A stretch of DNA of 48,082 nt, taken from a virus. The stretch lies in IMG/VR virus record IMGVR_UViG_3300037540_000254, positions 1-48,082 of that record. The stretch is one strand, 5' to 3'. Position numbers and translations under genes: made by a program. The number at the start of each line of letters is the position of its first letter. Position 1 is the stretch's first letter. Below the pieces are notes generated by a model. That model did no database searches. It worked only from the letters and a program-made list of their open reading frames with translations, and was not told the origin of the DNA. Below, one piece after another: positions 16,892 through 28,100 of the stretch.

Positions 16892-17947
16892 ATGACCACA
16901 AGGGCATATTTGAGAAAGCAAGGCCAAAAGTTTCAGCAGGCGCAGGCCCAGGAAGAAGCGGACCGCAAGCGCGGCATCGAAATGGAACAAATGCAAATGG
17001 ATATGATGCAGCGCGAAATGCAGTTAGGCGAGGCCCAGGCGGCATCTCAAATGGCCGCGGCGAAATCTGCAGCGCCACTGGCTAAAGAGTATATGCAAAA
17101 ATGGAATAAGGCGTTAAACAGCACCCAGGGTATGTTTAATAAGGCCATGTCCAGTGTCGATGCCGGATGGGCAGCTATTAAGGATATGCAGGATAATAAG
17201 GTCGATTTTTCCGGTATAGCCGCAGATCTTGAATCCGAATGGGAAAACGTCAAGGGTAAATTCGGCGGCCTGCAGGATCAAGCTATCGAAATGGCCGGCG
17301 AGGAAATGACCCAAAGGCGCGAGCTCGGCCGGCAAATGACTAAATTAGCGCAGCCCGATTACGAGGGCGCAGCTGGCCGCGCTATGGCCGATGTATCACG
17401 ACAAGCGGAACTCGGAAAGCAGGCCGAGGCCCGCAGATTATCCAGCCTGGGCATTGATCCCACCAGCGGCCGCGGACGGTCCGCCATGAATACAATACAG
17501 GGGCAAGAGGCCCTTTCTAAGGCCACCGCAGCCACCCAGGCCCGCAGGGGTGAAAAAGAGCGTGTAACCGGAGTTACAGGCCAGGCCATGCAGCTGATAG
17601 ATCCATCTAAAACCGCACAAGTGGCAAGCGATATACAGGGTATTAAAGGTCAGATATTAGGCCAGCGTACAGGAGTGGCCGAGGCGGAAAGCAGGCAGGC
17701 CCAGGGTATCGCGGGCGCGATCGGCAGTATGGCCGGCGCGGCCGGATCCATAGCCCGCGGTATGGGTGAAACGGTAACGGCGCCCCTGGGTGAAGCGGCC
17801 GGCGTTTACTCCGGTATGGCCATGCAGGGCGGTTATGATCCAATTAGCGGACGGTCCGCCATGCCGACCACCAGGAGTGGTGGCAGCGGCAGGACAAAGT
17901 TTAAGGGTAATTTACCATCAAATTATGCGGGCAGCCGCTATTATTAA
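16892..17947 (+). CDS. Putative internal virion/DNA ejection protein
   Basis: This 351-residue protein starts at the ATG at 16892, which has GGAGGT at 16882; a GTG six codons earlier is less likely because it lies upstream of that site. The first ~60 residues are a Gln/Glu/Met-rich coiled coil ('QAQAQEEADRKRGIEMEQMQMDMMQREMQLGEAQAASQM'). The centre is helical, with 'RRLSSLGIDPTSGRGRS', which matches the 'lGldPssGr' motif of ejection (pilot) proteins in podophages. A Gly/Ala-rich hydrophobic segment follows (~260-310, 'GIAGAIGSMAGAAGSIARGMGETV'), then a basic Gly/Ser tail. This layout fits proteins stored in the capsid and pushed into the cell envelope with the DNA. It precedes the giant gene. 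Confidence 0.6.
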   Translation: MTTRAYLRKQGQKFQQAQAQEEADRKRGIEMEQMQMDMMQREMQLGEAQAASQMAAAKSAAPLAKEYMQKWNKALNSTQGMFNKAMSSVDAGWAAIKDMQDNKVDFSGIAADLESEWENVKGKFGGLQDQAIEMAGEEMTQRRELGRQMTKLAQPDYEGAAGRAMADVSRQAELGKQAEARRLSSLGIDPTSGRGRSAMNTIQGQEALSKATAATQARRGEKERVTGVTGQAMQLIDPSKTAQVASDIQGIKGQILGQRTGVAEAESRQAQGIAGAIGSMAGAAGSIARGMGETVTAPLGEAAGVYSGMAMQGGYDPISGRSAMPTTRSGGSGRTKFKGNLPSNYAGSRYY

Positions 17948-17969
17948 AAAGAATTAGGAGGTAAATCAA

Positions 17970-19139
17970 ATGGGTTTTGCATCTGGATTTAGAACTGGTT
18001 TAGCAAGTGGCGGCGGCGGCGGCCAGCGCAGGAGCATGATGCCGATCGTTCAAGGCCTGGGATCCATGATCGATAGAATTGAAAGGCGCAATAAAAAGGG
18101 ATCCGTCCGTATTGGCGGTAAGATCGGTGGTAAATCCTCTTATGATAAATACACCGAGCGCAAGGACGCCGAGGCCGCGGCAGCCGAGGAACAACGGCGC
18201 TATGATGCGGCCCAGGGCCAAAAGCGTGAACAAATGCAAACGGACCAGGCCGCAGCCGAACAACAGGCAGAGCGCCAGGCGGTACAAGATGAACAGGCGG
18301 CACAGATGCACGAAGAAAAAGTAGCATCGATCCAGCAGAAACGCGACGAGGCGGCCAAATTATTTGAGAGATCCGAGAAAAAAGAAAAAAGGATCGAGGC
18401 CTACCGCGGATTTGTTCAAGGAATTCAATCACGCAGCAAGGCCTTAACCGAGGCATCCTGGGCAGCCCTGGCACCGGATATGCCAAAGGACGAGGAAAAA
18501 GATTGGGCGGAGATCGAAACCGAGGATTATATAGATCCAAAAACCGGAAAACCGGTAATGGATAAAAACGGCAAGCCAATTAAAAAGTATATCGTCGGCC
18601 GCGGCAAAAAGGATCAAAAGGGTATGCCGGCGCCGTCGGTGGAATATAACGACGATGGATCTATAGCTGTTACATTTCCTGGCAGCGATGAGCCCGAAAT
18701 TTATGCAGACGCTAAAACCTTTGCGGAACAAATAGGCTATCATCTTAATCCTGAGTTTGAAACCGACGAAAAGGGCGGAAAGGGCAAGAAAAAAGAAAGG
18801 CGCCAGGAAACCCAGGATCAATTAAAATATGTTGAAAAGAAGATCAAGCGCCTGCAGAAACGGTATGATAATGAGGATCCGGATCTATCCGATGATGATT
18901 TTAAAGCGCAAATGGCCGAACTTGAAGCAGAGGAAGATAGACTAATGGGGCGAGGCGAAAAAACCGAAGTGGCCGCGGGCGGCGAGGCCGAACAAGCGGC
19001 GGGCAATCTTTATGCCGGCGAGGATCCACCGCCCGACTATCCAAATGCGAAACGCGCACCGGATGGTAATTGGTATGTTGCCGAGGGCGGCAAGTGGAAA
19101 CCGGTTTTAGAGTCCGAGGAAAACGTAGCGCAAAAATAG
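17970..19139 (+). CDS. Charged coiled-coil protein, possible second ejection protein
   Basis: This 389-residue protein has a textbook AGGAGG site. A short Gly-rich N-terminus ('GFASGFRTGLASGGGGGQRRS') is followed by a basic stretch and a long coiled coil of Glu/Gln/Ala/Lys (residues ~55-150). A small folded region ('DYIDPKTGKPVMDKNGKPIKKYIVGRG') and a second coiled coil (~275-320) follow. The tail 'PDYPNAKRAPDGNWYVAEGGKWKPV' is a short beta motif seen at the ends of phage internal proteins. No enzymatic motif is visible. Its place between the 16892 ejection-type gene and the giant polyvalent gene suggests that the three products are co-packaged. Confidence 0.5.
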   Translation: MGFASGFRTGLASGGGGGQRRSMMPIVQGLGSMIDRIERRNKKGSVRIGGKIGGKSSYDKYTERKDAEAAAAEEQRRYDAAQGQKREQMQTDQAAAEQQAERQAVQDEQAAQMHEEKVASIQQKRDEAAKLFERSEKKEKRIEAYRGFVQGIQSRSKALTEASWAALAPDMPKDEEKDWAEIETEDYIDPKTGKPVMDKNGKPIKKYIVGRGKKDQKGMPAPSVEYNDDGSIAVTFPGSDEPEIYADAKTFAEQIGYHLNPEFETDEKGGKGKKKERRQETQDQLKYVEKKIKRLQKRYDNEDPDLSDDDFKAQMAELEAEEDRLMGRGEKTEVAAGGEAEQAAGNLYAGEDPPPDYPNAKRAPDGNWYVAEGGKWKPVLESEENVAQK

Positions 19140-19146
19140 GTGAATC

Positions 19147-22100
19147 ATGGCTTTTAGATTAGGTGAGGCAGTTGAATATGATCCGTTTTCGCCCGAACCG
19201 CACAAGGGCGAGGATTTTAAATTAGGCGATCCAGTTGATTATGATCCCTTTAAAGAGGAAGAAGATCAACCAGGGATGATGGACCGGATCGCCGGATATT
19301 TTGAGGCAGAACCGCAGCCCGATATTGCCGGCGAGGTAGCACCGCACCAGCCACCGGCCGAACCAGCTGAAACTGGCCTACCGGAGGAATCCGAATACAT
19401 AGCAGCGCCTGGGCCCCTGGGCGAACCGATGTTAAAAGAGGATTTAGCCGAGCGGCCGATTACACCTTATGAGCAAGCATATCAAGAGGAAATGGCCGCA
19501 TTAGAGGGCGAGCCAGAACCGGACGAGGACGCACTCGAAAGCGAACTCCGGACCGCCCGCGAGGCAGAGGAAACCGGAGAGGCGCCAGCCGAACCCGAAG
19601 TGGATCCGAAAACCGGCCGGCCGATTATTCCGGATACTGAGCCCTGGCGGTGGGATGATGCCAAGAAAGATCTAAAGGCCTGGAAAAAGGCCCGCGCAGA
19701 AAAGGAGAAACGCCACGCGAACAACATAAACGAGGCTAAAAAATCAATTCTTAGGAAAGATCCTGATTACGCTTTTCCGGAGGGCCAGGGCCCCTGGGTA
19801 GATGATCCGCGAGAATTGCACCAAAGAAAGCGCGGCCTGGATCCGAGCGGCCAGGAGATTGATTTTGATGCCAGGGCACCGCGGGATATGACCGGCGAAG
19901 AAAAAAGGAGTTTTGCAAACCAGTTTGGCAGCCGAATGGTGCCAGGCGCCTATACTGGAATAAAAAGATTTGAGCAGGGCCTTTACACCACTAATTATTT
20001 ATTATGGGTACAAAGCGATAAGGAGCACCGAGCGGTACTTGACTCGGTAGTAGATCAAATATCAAAGGGCGCCTTTCCGGATGATGTTCAAAAGCAAGAG
20101 GCCTATAAGGTCAGATTTGCACAAGAGGCCTCGGATCTATGGGGATCCGGATACCTTATCGATGATCTAATTTGGGGTGAGGCCGAAAAACACGGCGTAA
20201 CACTTAAAGAGGATCCGCTCGATATAACCACGTTTTCGAACCCGCCCGAAAACATGGAGGAAACCAAAAAGAAAAACGTCGAGCGGGTTAAGCAAGTACA
20301 GCAGGATATACAGGATTGGTACGAAAAAAATCCAGAATATGCCCTGCCCGATGATTGGGATACATTAACGTCCGATGAACGCGAACAAAAATATCCTGGC
20401 ATATTTTGGGGTGAGCAAGTTTCCACAAATGCAATCAATTCCCTGTTATCGATCGGCACCTATTTAGGAGTACAGGCGGCCACCAAAAACGCAACAATAG
20501 CAACCCTGGCAGCCGGCCTGGTTTTATATCCGGCCTTTGTGCAGGAAATTGACGACGAATTAACCAGGTTAGAACAGGAAGAAGGTATAATAGTGCCCGA
20601 CGAGATTAGGGCGGAGCTCGCATTGTTGGGCGCGATCCCATCATCGATGATCGAGGGCCTTTCCGAGCGGTTTGGTTTTGGCCCTGGCGTGATGAAACAT
20701 TTTAAGAAACTCGGCCAAAAGGCCTTAAAGCGCGAACTGATTAGGCGGTTTGTGCAATCGGCTATGGCAAAAAAAGCCTATACCTTTGCCGGTAAACCTA
20801 CTTTGTGGGTAGCAAAACAGGCGCCCGCCGGATACGCGGAAGAAGCAGGGCAGACTATGGTATCAAACGCGGCCGCTCAATTTGTCGGATCCGAGCGATC
20901 ATTATTTCAAGGTGCAGGCGAGGCCGGCCGGATCGGCGCCTATCTTGAACCGATGTTAGGCGGACCGGCGGCAGCCACCACCGGATTATACCAGGTTAGG
21001 AAAAAGGCCAAAGCAAAAAAAGAGATCACAAAGGCCGAGAATAAAATTAAGGAACTCCTGCAGGATTACGACGGCCAGACGGCCGAGGATATTCTAACAG
21101 GGGAAGAACCGCGGCCAGCCCCAGGGGCACCGGTAGAAGAACCGACCAGGGAAACCGAATTTACAGGCGCCGAGTCAGTAGAGGCCGAGGAAACCGCGGC
21201 CGAATTTACCCCCGAAGAATTAGCGGCGGCAGAGGCAGCCGCACCAGCTGAAAAGCCAGCGCCCGAACCCGCAGCGCCCAGGGCCCCGAAACCGACCGCG
21301 GCCCCGCGTATGGGTGAGAAACCGACGGCCGCAGTTAAACGTATTTGGGGAGTACCCGAACAAGCGGGCGGCAAAAGGGTAGCACCTGGCCGCACCACGC
21401 CGGCCTGGCAGTTGCCAGCAGAAAAACGGCCCGAAGAAATCCAGCGGGTAAAAGAGATCTGGCAGGGCAAGCGGGCACCGAAACGCGGCGGGATTATCGA
21501 GGACGTATCTTTGCCACCGGCTAAAACGCGGATCACGCCGACCGGCCGGCGCAAGGTATTACAAAATTACGCGAATGAATTAGGCAAGGAGGCCGGCGCT
21601 AAAATCCGATTTGATAATGTGGTTTACCAGGACGAGCGGCCAATAGGCCTGCAAATGACCGTGACCGACGGACCGGCCAAAGGCGCCAGGTTTACCATTT
21701 CCGATCGAGCACATAAGACCAGGGCCCAGGCCGAGGCCTTTGTATCAATTATAGTTAATACCTATGCCAATGCCGAGGCGGCGGCGCCGGTCCTGGCACC
21801 TAAGAAAAAGGCACCAAAAAAGGACGCGCAGGCCGAACTTGACCAGCTGGTACAGACTCTTAACCCCGAACAAAAGGCGGCGGTTAAGGATTTAATCGAG
21901 TGGGCAGAAATGCCGATCGATCAACGCCTGGGCCTTATGCGGGCGGAGCTCGCCACCTTAGAGCAAAAAAAGGCACTCAAAGCAGCGGCACCGCCTAAAG
22001 AGGTTATAACAAAACCCGCCATAACCGCCCCACCCCCCGCGCCGGCGGCAGCCGCCCCCCCGACTCCGCCGGCAGCCCCACCAAAGGTTGCGCCAGGGGA

Positions 22101-25100
22101 GAAATTAGAACCCACCGCAGAGATACCAGGTCCGAGTCCTGGGGCCCGATGGACAACAGACCCAGGGGCCATACCAGGCGAACCCCTGCATTTTTTGGAT
22201 CAAACGCCTAACCTATTAGAGGATGATAGCGTAGCGGCCATAATTGAGCATGAGGTAGAGGATGGATCCCTTTTTGAATTGGTGGATCCGGACGGCCGCA
22301 GCCTGGGAATGTTTAAAGATGCCGAAAGCGCAGCACAAGCGGCCGAGGAACAATTCGAGGCGCCGAAAGAGAAAGCGCCGGCAAAGGCTAAACCAGTTTT
22401 GGCAGGCGGGCCCAGGGTGGCACCGGTCCGGAAAACTCCGCCAGGGCCACCACCGGCGGCCCCACCGGCGGCGGTAGAAAAGCCAGCGCCAGAAGAAAAA
22501 CCACTTGAAGTGATAAGACCGCCGGCGGAGCATATCGGATCCGCGGCGCCGATCGTAACCCCGCAAAATCCGGAGGGGTACGATGCTGAATATATGATAG
22601 TCGAGGAAAGGTTTTTAGTACCGAGCCACAATCCGGAAACCTGGCAAAAAGAGGGCGATTATCCGGAGGGCGTACAGGAACGCGCCTATCATTCCGATAC
22701 GGCCGAACAGGCCAAAGTAATTGAACACGCGCAGAAATTAGATCCGCGGATCCTGTTATCAGACGATCCGACGCCTACCAATGGGCCCCCGATTATAACA
22801 GAATCTAATTACGTTATATCCGGAAATTCCAGGGCTATGTCAATCGGCCTGGCCTTTAAGGATCCGAAAAAGGCAGCCAAATATAAAAACCAGCTGGTAT
22901 CTAAGGCCTCATCGTTTGGCCTGGCGCCTAAAAATGTCAAGGCTATGGATAATCCGGTACTGGTCCGCCGGATCGAAACCGAAAACAACGAGGAAATGCG
23001 AAAGCTGGCGCGGGAATTTAACGAAACCATGACGGCCGGCCTGGGCGAGGCCGCGGAAATTGCCTCGATGGGCAAGTCGATTACACCCGAAACAATGGAA
23101 AAGATCGGCACCAGGTTAGCCGACCGCGAGATCTCTTTGCGCGAACTCCTGGGCAAGAAAGACGGCCTTGAAATAATGGGATGGTTAGTGGATGATGGCG
23201 CGATCTCCGCGACACAGAGAACCCAATATTTGAACAAAGCAGGCGATTTATTGAACAAAAGAGGGAAAGAAACGATCGAAAGCGGCATATTTGGTAACAT
23301 CATCGATGATCTGGATCTAATCAATTCCGCCCAAAAATCCCACCTTAATAAAATCGAGAAAAGCCTGGCCGAGCTCGCAAAGGTTAAAGCTCGCGGCGAG
23401 GCCTGGGATATAACGCCGGATCTTAAAGAGGGATTGCGTCTGGCCACGGCAGCCCAGGCGCAAGATCTGAGCGTTAGAGAATTTTTGATGCAGCAACCTT
23501 TATTTGAGGCCAGGGTAGAATATACGACCGTTAGTGAACGCCTGGCCGATCTCATTATCAAGGATAAGCCCACCAGGTTTAAAGAACGCTGGAAAGGTTA
23601 TAGCATCGATGCGGTGGCCGATACGAAAAAGCAAGTCCAAATGTTTAAGCCGAAAACCCAGGCTGAATCCCTGCAGGAACATTTTGACATAGAGGCCGCG
23701 GAAGTCGAGGCGCCGGCCGAGGCCCCAGGGGAGATTGAAGCGGCGGCCGCACCCGAACCGACGGCGGCCCCCGAACCGGCCGAGATAACTAATTACTTTT
23801 CCGGAGCAAACCGCCTGGGCGATATGAAAGGCCATATTCAAGCCGGTGTACCGATCGGTGTAGAGATCTCGGAGCTATCGAAAAACGGCGAGGCCTTATT
23901 GATCGATTACCTAAAAGAGGGCGGCCAGGTATTTATCGACTCCGGAGCATTTGGCGCACAAAAGAAAGGGATCCAGGTAAACTGGCCGGCAGTGCTTAAA
24001 AATTACAAGCGGATAGCGGACGCGGCAGGGGATGGCGCTAAAAACCTGGTGGTGGTGGCACCCGATGTAATAGGGGATCCTTTAGCCACTATTAACATGA
24101 CCGGCAAATATAAAAGAGAATTAAACGTCCTGGCCGAGCAAGGGGTAGGCATTATTTTACCGGTCCACCGGCCGCCGGCGCCAGGTAAATTACGCGATAT
24201 TTGGGCCAATATGATAGGCAGCCTGGACGAGGGAAACAGGGCCCAGGGGATCGCCGGTTTTCCATCACAACACAAAAACCCCGATCGCCTTAATCCGGAA
24301 GATTACGCCGATATTTTTAAGGCCTTTTATCCACCTAAACGAGTGCACTTGTTAGGCATAAGCCCAAAAGCGGACGATTTTAGCGAGAGAACCGCGGAGC
24401 TCCGCCGGCTGGATCCGAATATTGAGATCATAGCAGACGCGAATAGATTGAGGGCCCAGGCCGGCAGAACCTTGAAACCGGAAATTTACGCGGCCGCGGC
24501 GGCCAGAAAAGCAAACGAGGGCCAGGCAAAACCGATCGAGGAATATAAAGATTTAAGGCCCGAATACGAAACCCGCGAGGGATTTGAATATACATTTTTA
24601 CCGGAGGGATTGAACGCGGACAAAGTAATGCAGATCGGAAAGGTTGAGGGCCTACCGGCCGAATTTGTACGCGAGTTTTTATATAATGTGCGTAGCGGGA
24701 TCCTGGGCACCCAGGTTAATTTTGCCATATCCGAGGGCGAATGGCGCGACGATACCATGATACCCTTTAAGGAATTCCACGATATTATTAGCCTGGGCGC
24801 CGAGCAAATAGCGCCGGCCATGAAACGAGCGGATATGGTACAGCTGGCGGTAGAGTGGGAACAAAAAAAGGCAGACGAGCGCGAGGCCGCCCGCGAGAAA
24901 CGCGAGAAAGAGGCAGCCAGGAAACCACCGCTTGAAGCACCTTTAGAAATAACACCAGGGCAAAGATTGGCCGAGCGGATCCGGACCGGCCAGGAGAAAT
25001 TAGCCAACCTGGAAACCTATAAATTAAAAGACCTGGTTAAGGCGGCGCAGGAATTGGGCGTTAGGGCCACCGGAAAAAAGGGCAAGATCTCGCAGCGGAT

Positions 25101-28100
25101 CCGGAAAGAGGCGCCCAGGATCCAGCAGGAATTTGACGAGAGCAAGGGCAAGCAACCCCTGGGTGGATCCGCGCAACAGCTGAAAATGATCCTAACCGGC
25201 CAGCTGGATATTAACCTACCGACCTTAGAACCCCTAAATAAAGAATATTTGCAGAGTCTGGCAATCGCGTTAGGTTTTCCAAAATCCGGCACTAAAGATC
25301 AAATTTCCGCTCGGATCATGGATCTAAAAAGTTTGCGGGATGAAATTAGCGTTTTAACAGAACCGGAGCATTTTACAGAACGATGGAGCAAACCCGAATT
25401 AAAGGATATGGCCGCAAAGGCTAAAGTATGGAAGTCCGGCAACAAGCGCCAGCTGGCCATATCATTAATGACCTGGGCGGCGCGATCGGTGAACCGCGGC
25501 CAGGTGGAAGTGCGGGCGGCGTTAGGCGCGGCGTTAGAGGCCAAAGGCCGCGAGGCAGAGGATATACCGGATAAAGTTTGGGATAAGCTCGGCCTATTAT
25601 ATAAGCCCACCATAACCGAGGAATTGGCAGCCGAATTACCGGCAGAGGAACGCGAGGACGCCGAAGTGCAGGCCGGCCTCGATGCCATGACGCCAGAAGA
25701 AAGGGCGGAAATGGCAAAGGGAGTCGATCAAAAACAGTACGAGAGAATTAAAGCCGGCAAGGATCCTTTAACCAGGAACATAGTAGGAATTATAACAAAA
25801 CCCTGGGTACAACAGCTGGCAATCGACCTGGGCCTGGCCAAGTCCGGCACCAGGGATCAAATAGTCGATCGGATTATCGAGGCTTATGATGGTAAATATT
25901 ATGCGGAAGTAGCACAGGCCGCGCCGGAAACGATACCGGCCGAGGGTATATGGATAGAGGGCCACTTGCAAACGCCGGACCGCTTTGACCGGTGGTGGAC
26001 TCATTTAATAAGGGCCAGAGAGGCCTTAAACGAAATCGCTAAAAAATCTCCGCTCGCTACCGAGTGGCTAAAGGGAGTCGATAACACTGATCTTGATAGT
26101 ATTGTGGCGGCCGTCGATGCTTACGACGAGGCCCAGGTAGAACCGCCGGCAGCCGAGGCACCGGCCGCACCAGCTGAAAAGGCCGCACCGGAGCACGAAA
26201 AGGCGGCCGGATCCACCAAGTTAGCTAATTGGGTAAACAATAAACTGGTTAAAGATGAGTCGATAGCCTGGCGAGATCTTTTCAAGCAGGCCGATACGGC
26301 CTTTGCGGGTACCCAGGCCGCGGGCAAATATAGCCCAAAAGATGCTTATGACGCTATGGAGCAGGGCGTTAATATTTACGTTCACGATCAAATGGCCATG
26401 CGGGATCCGGAAAACGCAGCCGAAAATGTAGCCTGGTTAAAAGAAACGATCGCAAAATTACCGACGCAAACCAAAAGAACGCGGGAGCAAGGAGAGTTTC
26501 AGCAATTCAGCACCCCGCCCCCACTGGCCTATGTGGCTAATTGGGCGGCGAATATCACTGAAAATGATACCTACCTTGAACCCTCGGCCGGTGTGGGCGG
26601 TTTAGCTATTTTTGGCCGCGAGGTAGTAGGCGATCGAGCTATCGTTAATGAACTTTCTCCGAGGCGGGCAGCCCTATTAGGCGAGCTCGGATTTAAAACC
26701 GTCTTTGTTGAGGATGCCAGCCAGCTTGATAATGTATTGCCGGATGCCGTTAAGCCCACCGTAATTGTTATGAATCCGCCATTTAGCGCGACGGCCGGCC
26801 GGTTAAAGGGCATTACGGCCACCAAGTTTGGCGCCCAACAGATCGAGCAAGCATTAAACCGCCTGGAAGATGGCGGCCGCCTGGTGGGTATCGTCGGTAA
26901 GGGCATGGCCGATAATCAACCTGGTTTTAAATCCTGGTGGAAGATTATAAAGGGCAAATATACCGTAAAAGCTAATGTGAGAGTATCCGGCCAGGAGTAC
27001 CGCAAATACGGCACCACGTTTGACAATCAGTTGATAATTATTGACAAAATAGGCCCAACAGACTATACTTTAGTAAAGGGTAAAGTCGATAAGATTGAGG
27101 ATCTTATACCCAAATTGGAGGGCGTTAGAAATGATCGACAAGAAATGGGTAAACCAGGCGCGGAAAGAAAACCGATTGCCGGCAAACCGGCTGGCGCTGA
27201 AATTCCTAAAGCAGAACAACCAGGCGCAGAACCAGGGCCAGTTGTGGATATTGCAGCTGGCGCAGTGGGCCCAGGAGCAAGACCTGGTGAAGTTACCAAA
27301 CCCGCTGCAGGACAAGCTGGACGAGTTGAACAGCTGGCGCCCGAACCTGGCAAGCCAATTCCTGAACCTGAAGCAGTTGAACCTGGACGCGGAGAATTCC
27401 CAGGAACTGATACAGAACCTGGTGAACGAGCTGGACCTGGCACTATCGGAAACGCTGCAGGGGTACCCACCCCTACCGGAGGCGAGTTATCGTTAGATCA
27501 ATTAGATAGCCTTATCGATGAGGTTATCGAGGCAGAACCCACCAAGAAAAAGGCGGCCGCACCTAAGAAACCCGCGGCCGCTAAACCCACCGCCACCAAA
27601 AAACCGGCCAGCCGCGACGATGCCTATAAGCAGATCGCCGGCATTATTAAAGCACTTCCTAAAGCAACCGAGGCCAAAGAAATCGCATTAGCTTACGGTC
27701 AGGATATGACCTTAGAGCATCCGGACGCATACGAGCAGGCCAAACCGGTTATAGAATTCACATATAATGATTTTATCGGTACCGAAAGCGCCACCGAGGA
27801 AAAGGCGCGGCAGTGGATAACCGACGCATATAGGGGCCTTTCGAAGTACGATATAGATCCTGCGATCATTAAAAACTGGATCCTGTATTATTATGCCAAC
27901 GATCGGCCAGGCGCCCTGCCAAAGTCGAAACCAGCACCGACGGCAGCACCGGCCGAGGCAACGCCGGAAAAGAAAGCGGAAATTAAAAAGGTTGAGAAAA
28001 AGCGCGAAGAAATATCCGCCAGCCTGTACGAGGATTATACCGGCGCCGTGACCGGTGCCACAAAGCACCCGACGCCTTTAGTTGAAACGGCCGCCCTGGC

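Noticed and set aside
22809-23573. 254-codon open frame antisense to the giant gene
   Set aside because: It lies within coding sequence with clear ParB/DdrB-like motifs, lacks a ribosome site, and its product has the Ser/Arg/Leu-rich look of a shadow frame. Many similar antisense frames in this gene share that look.
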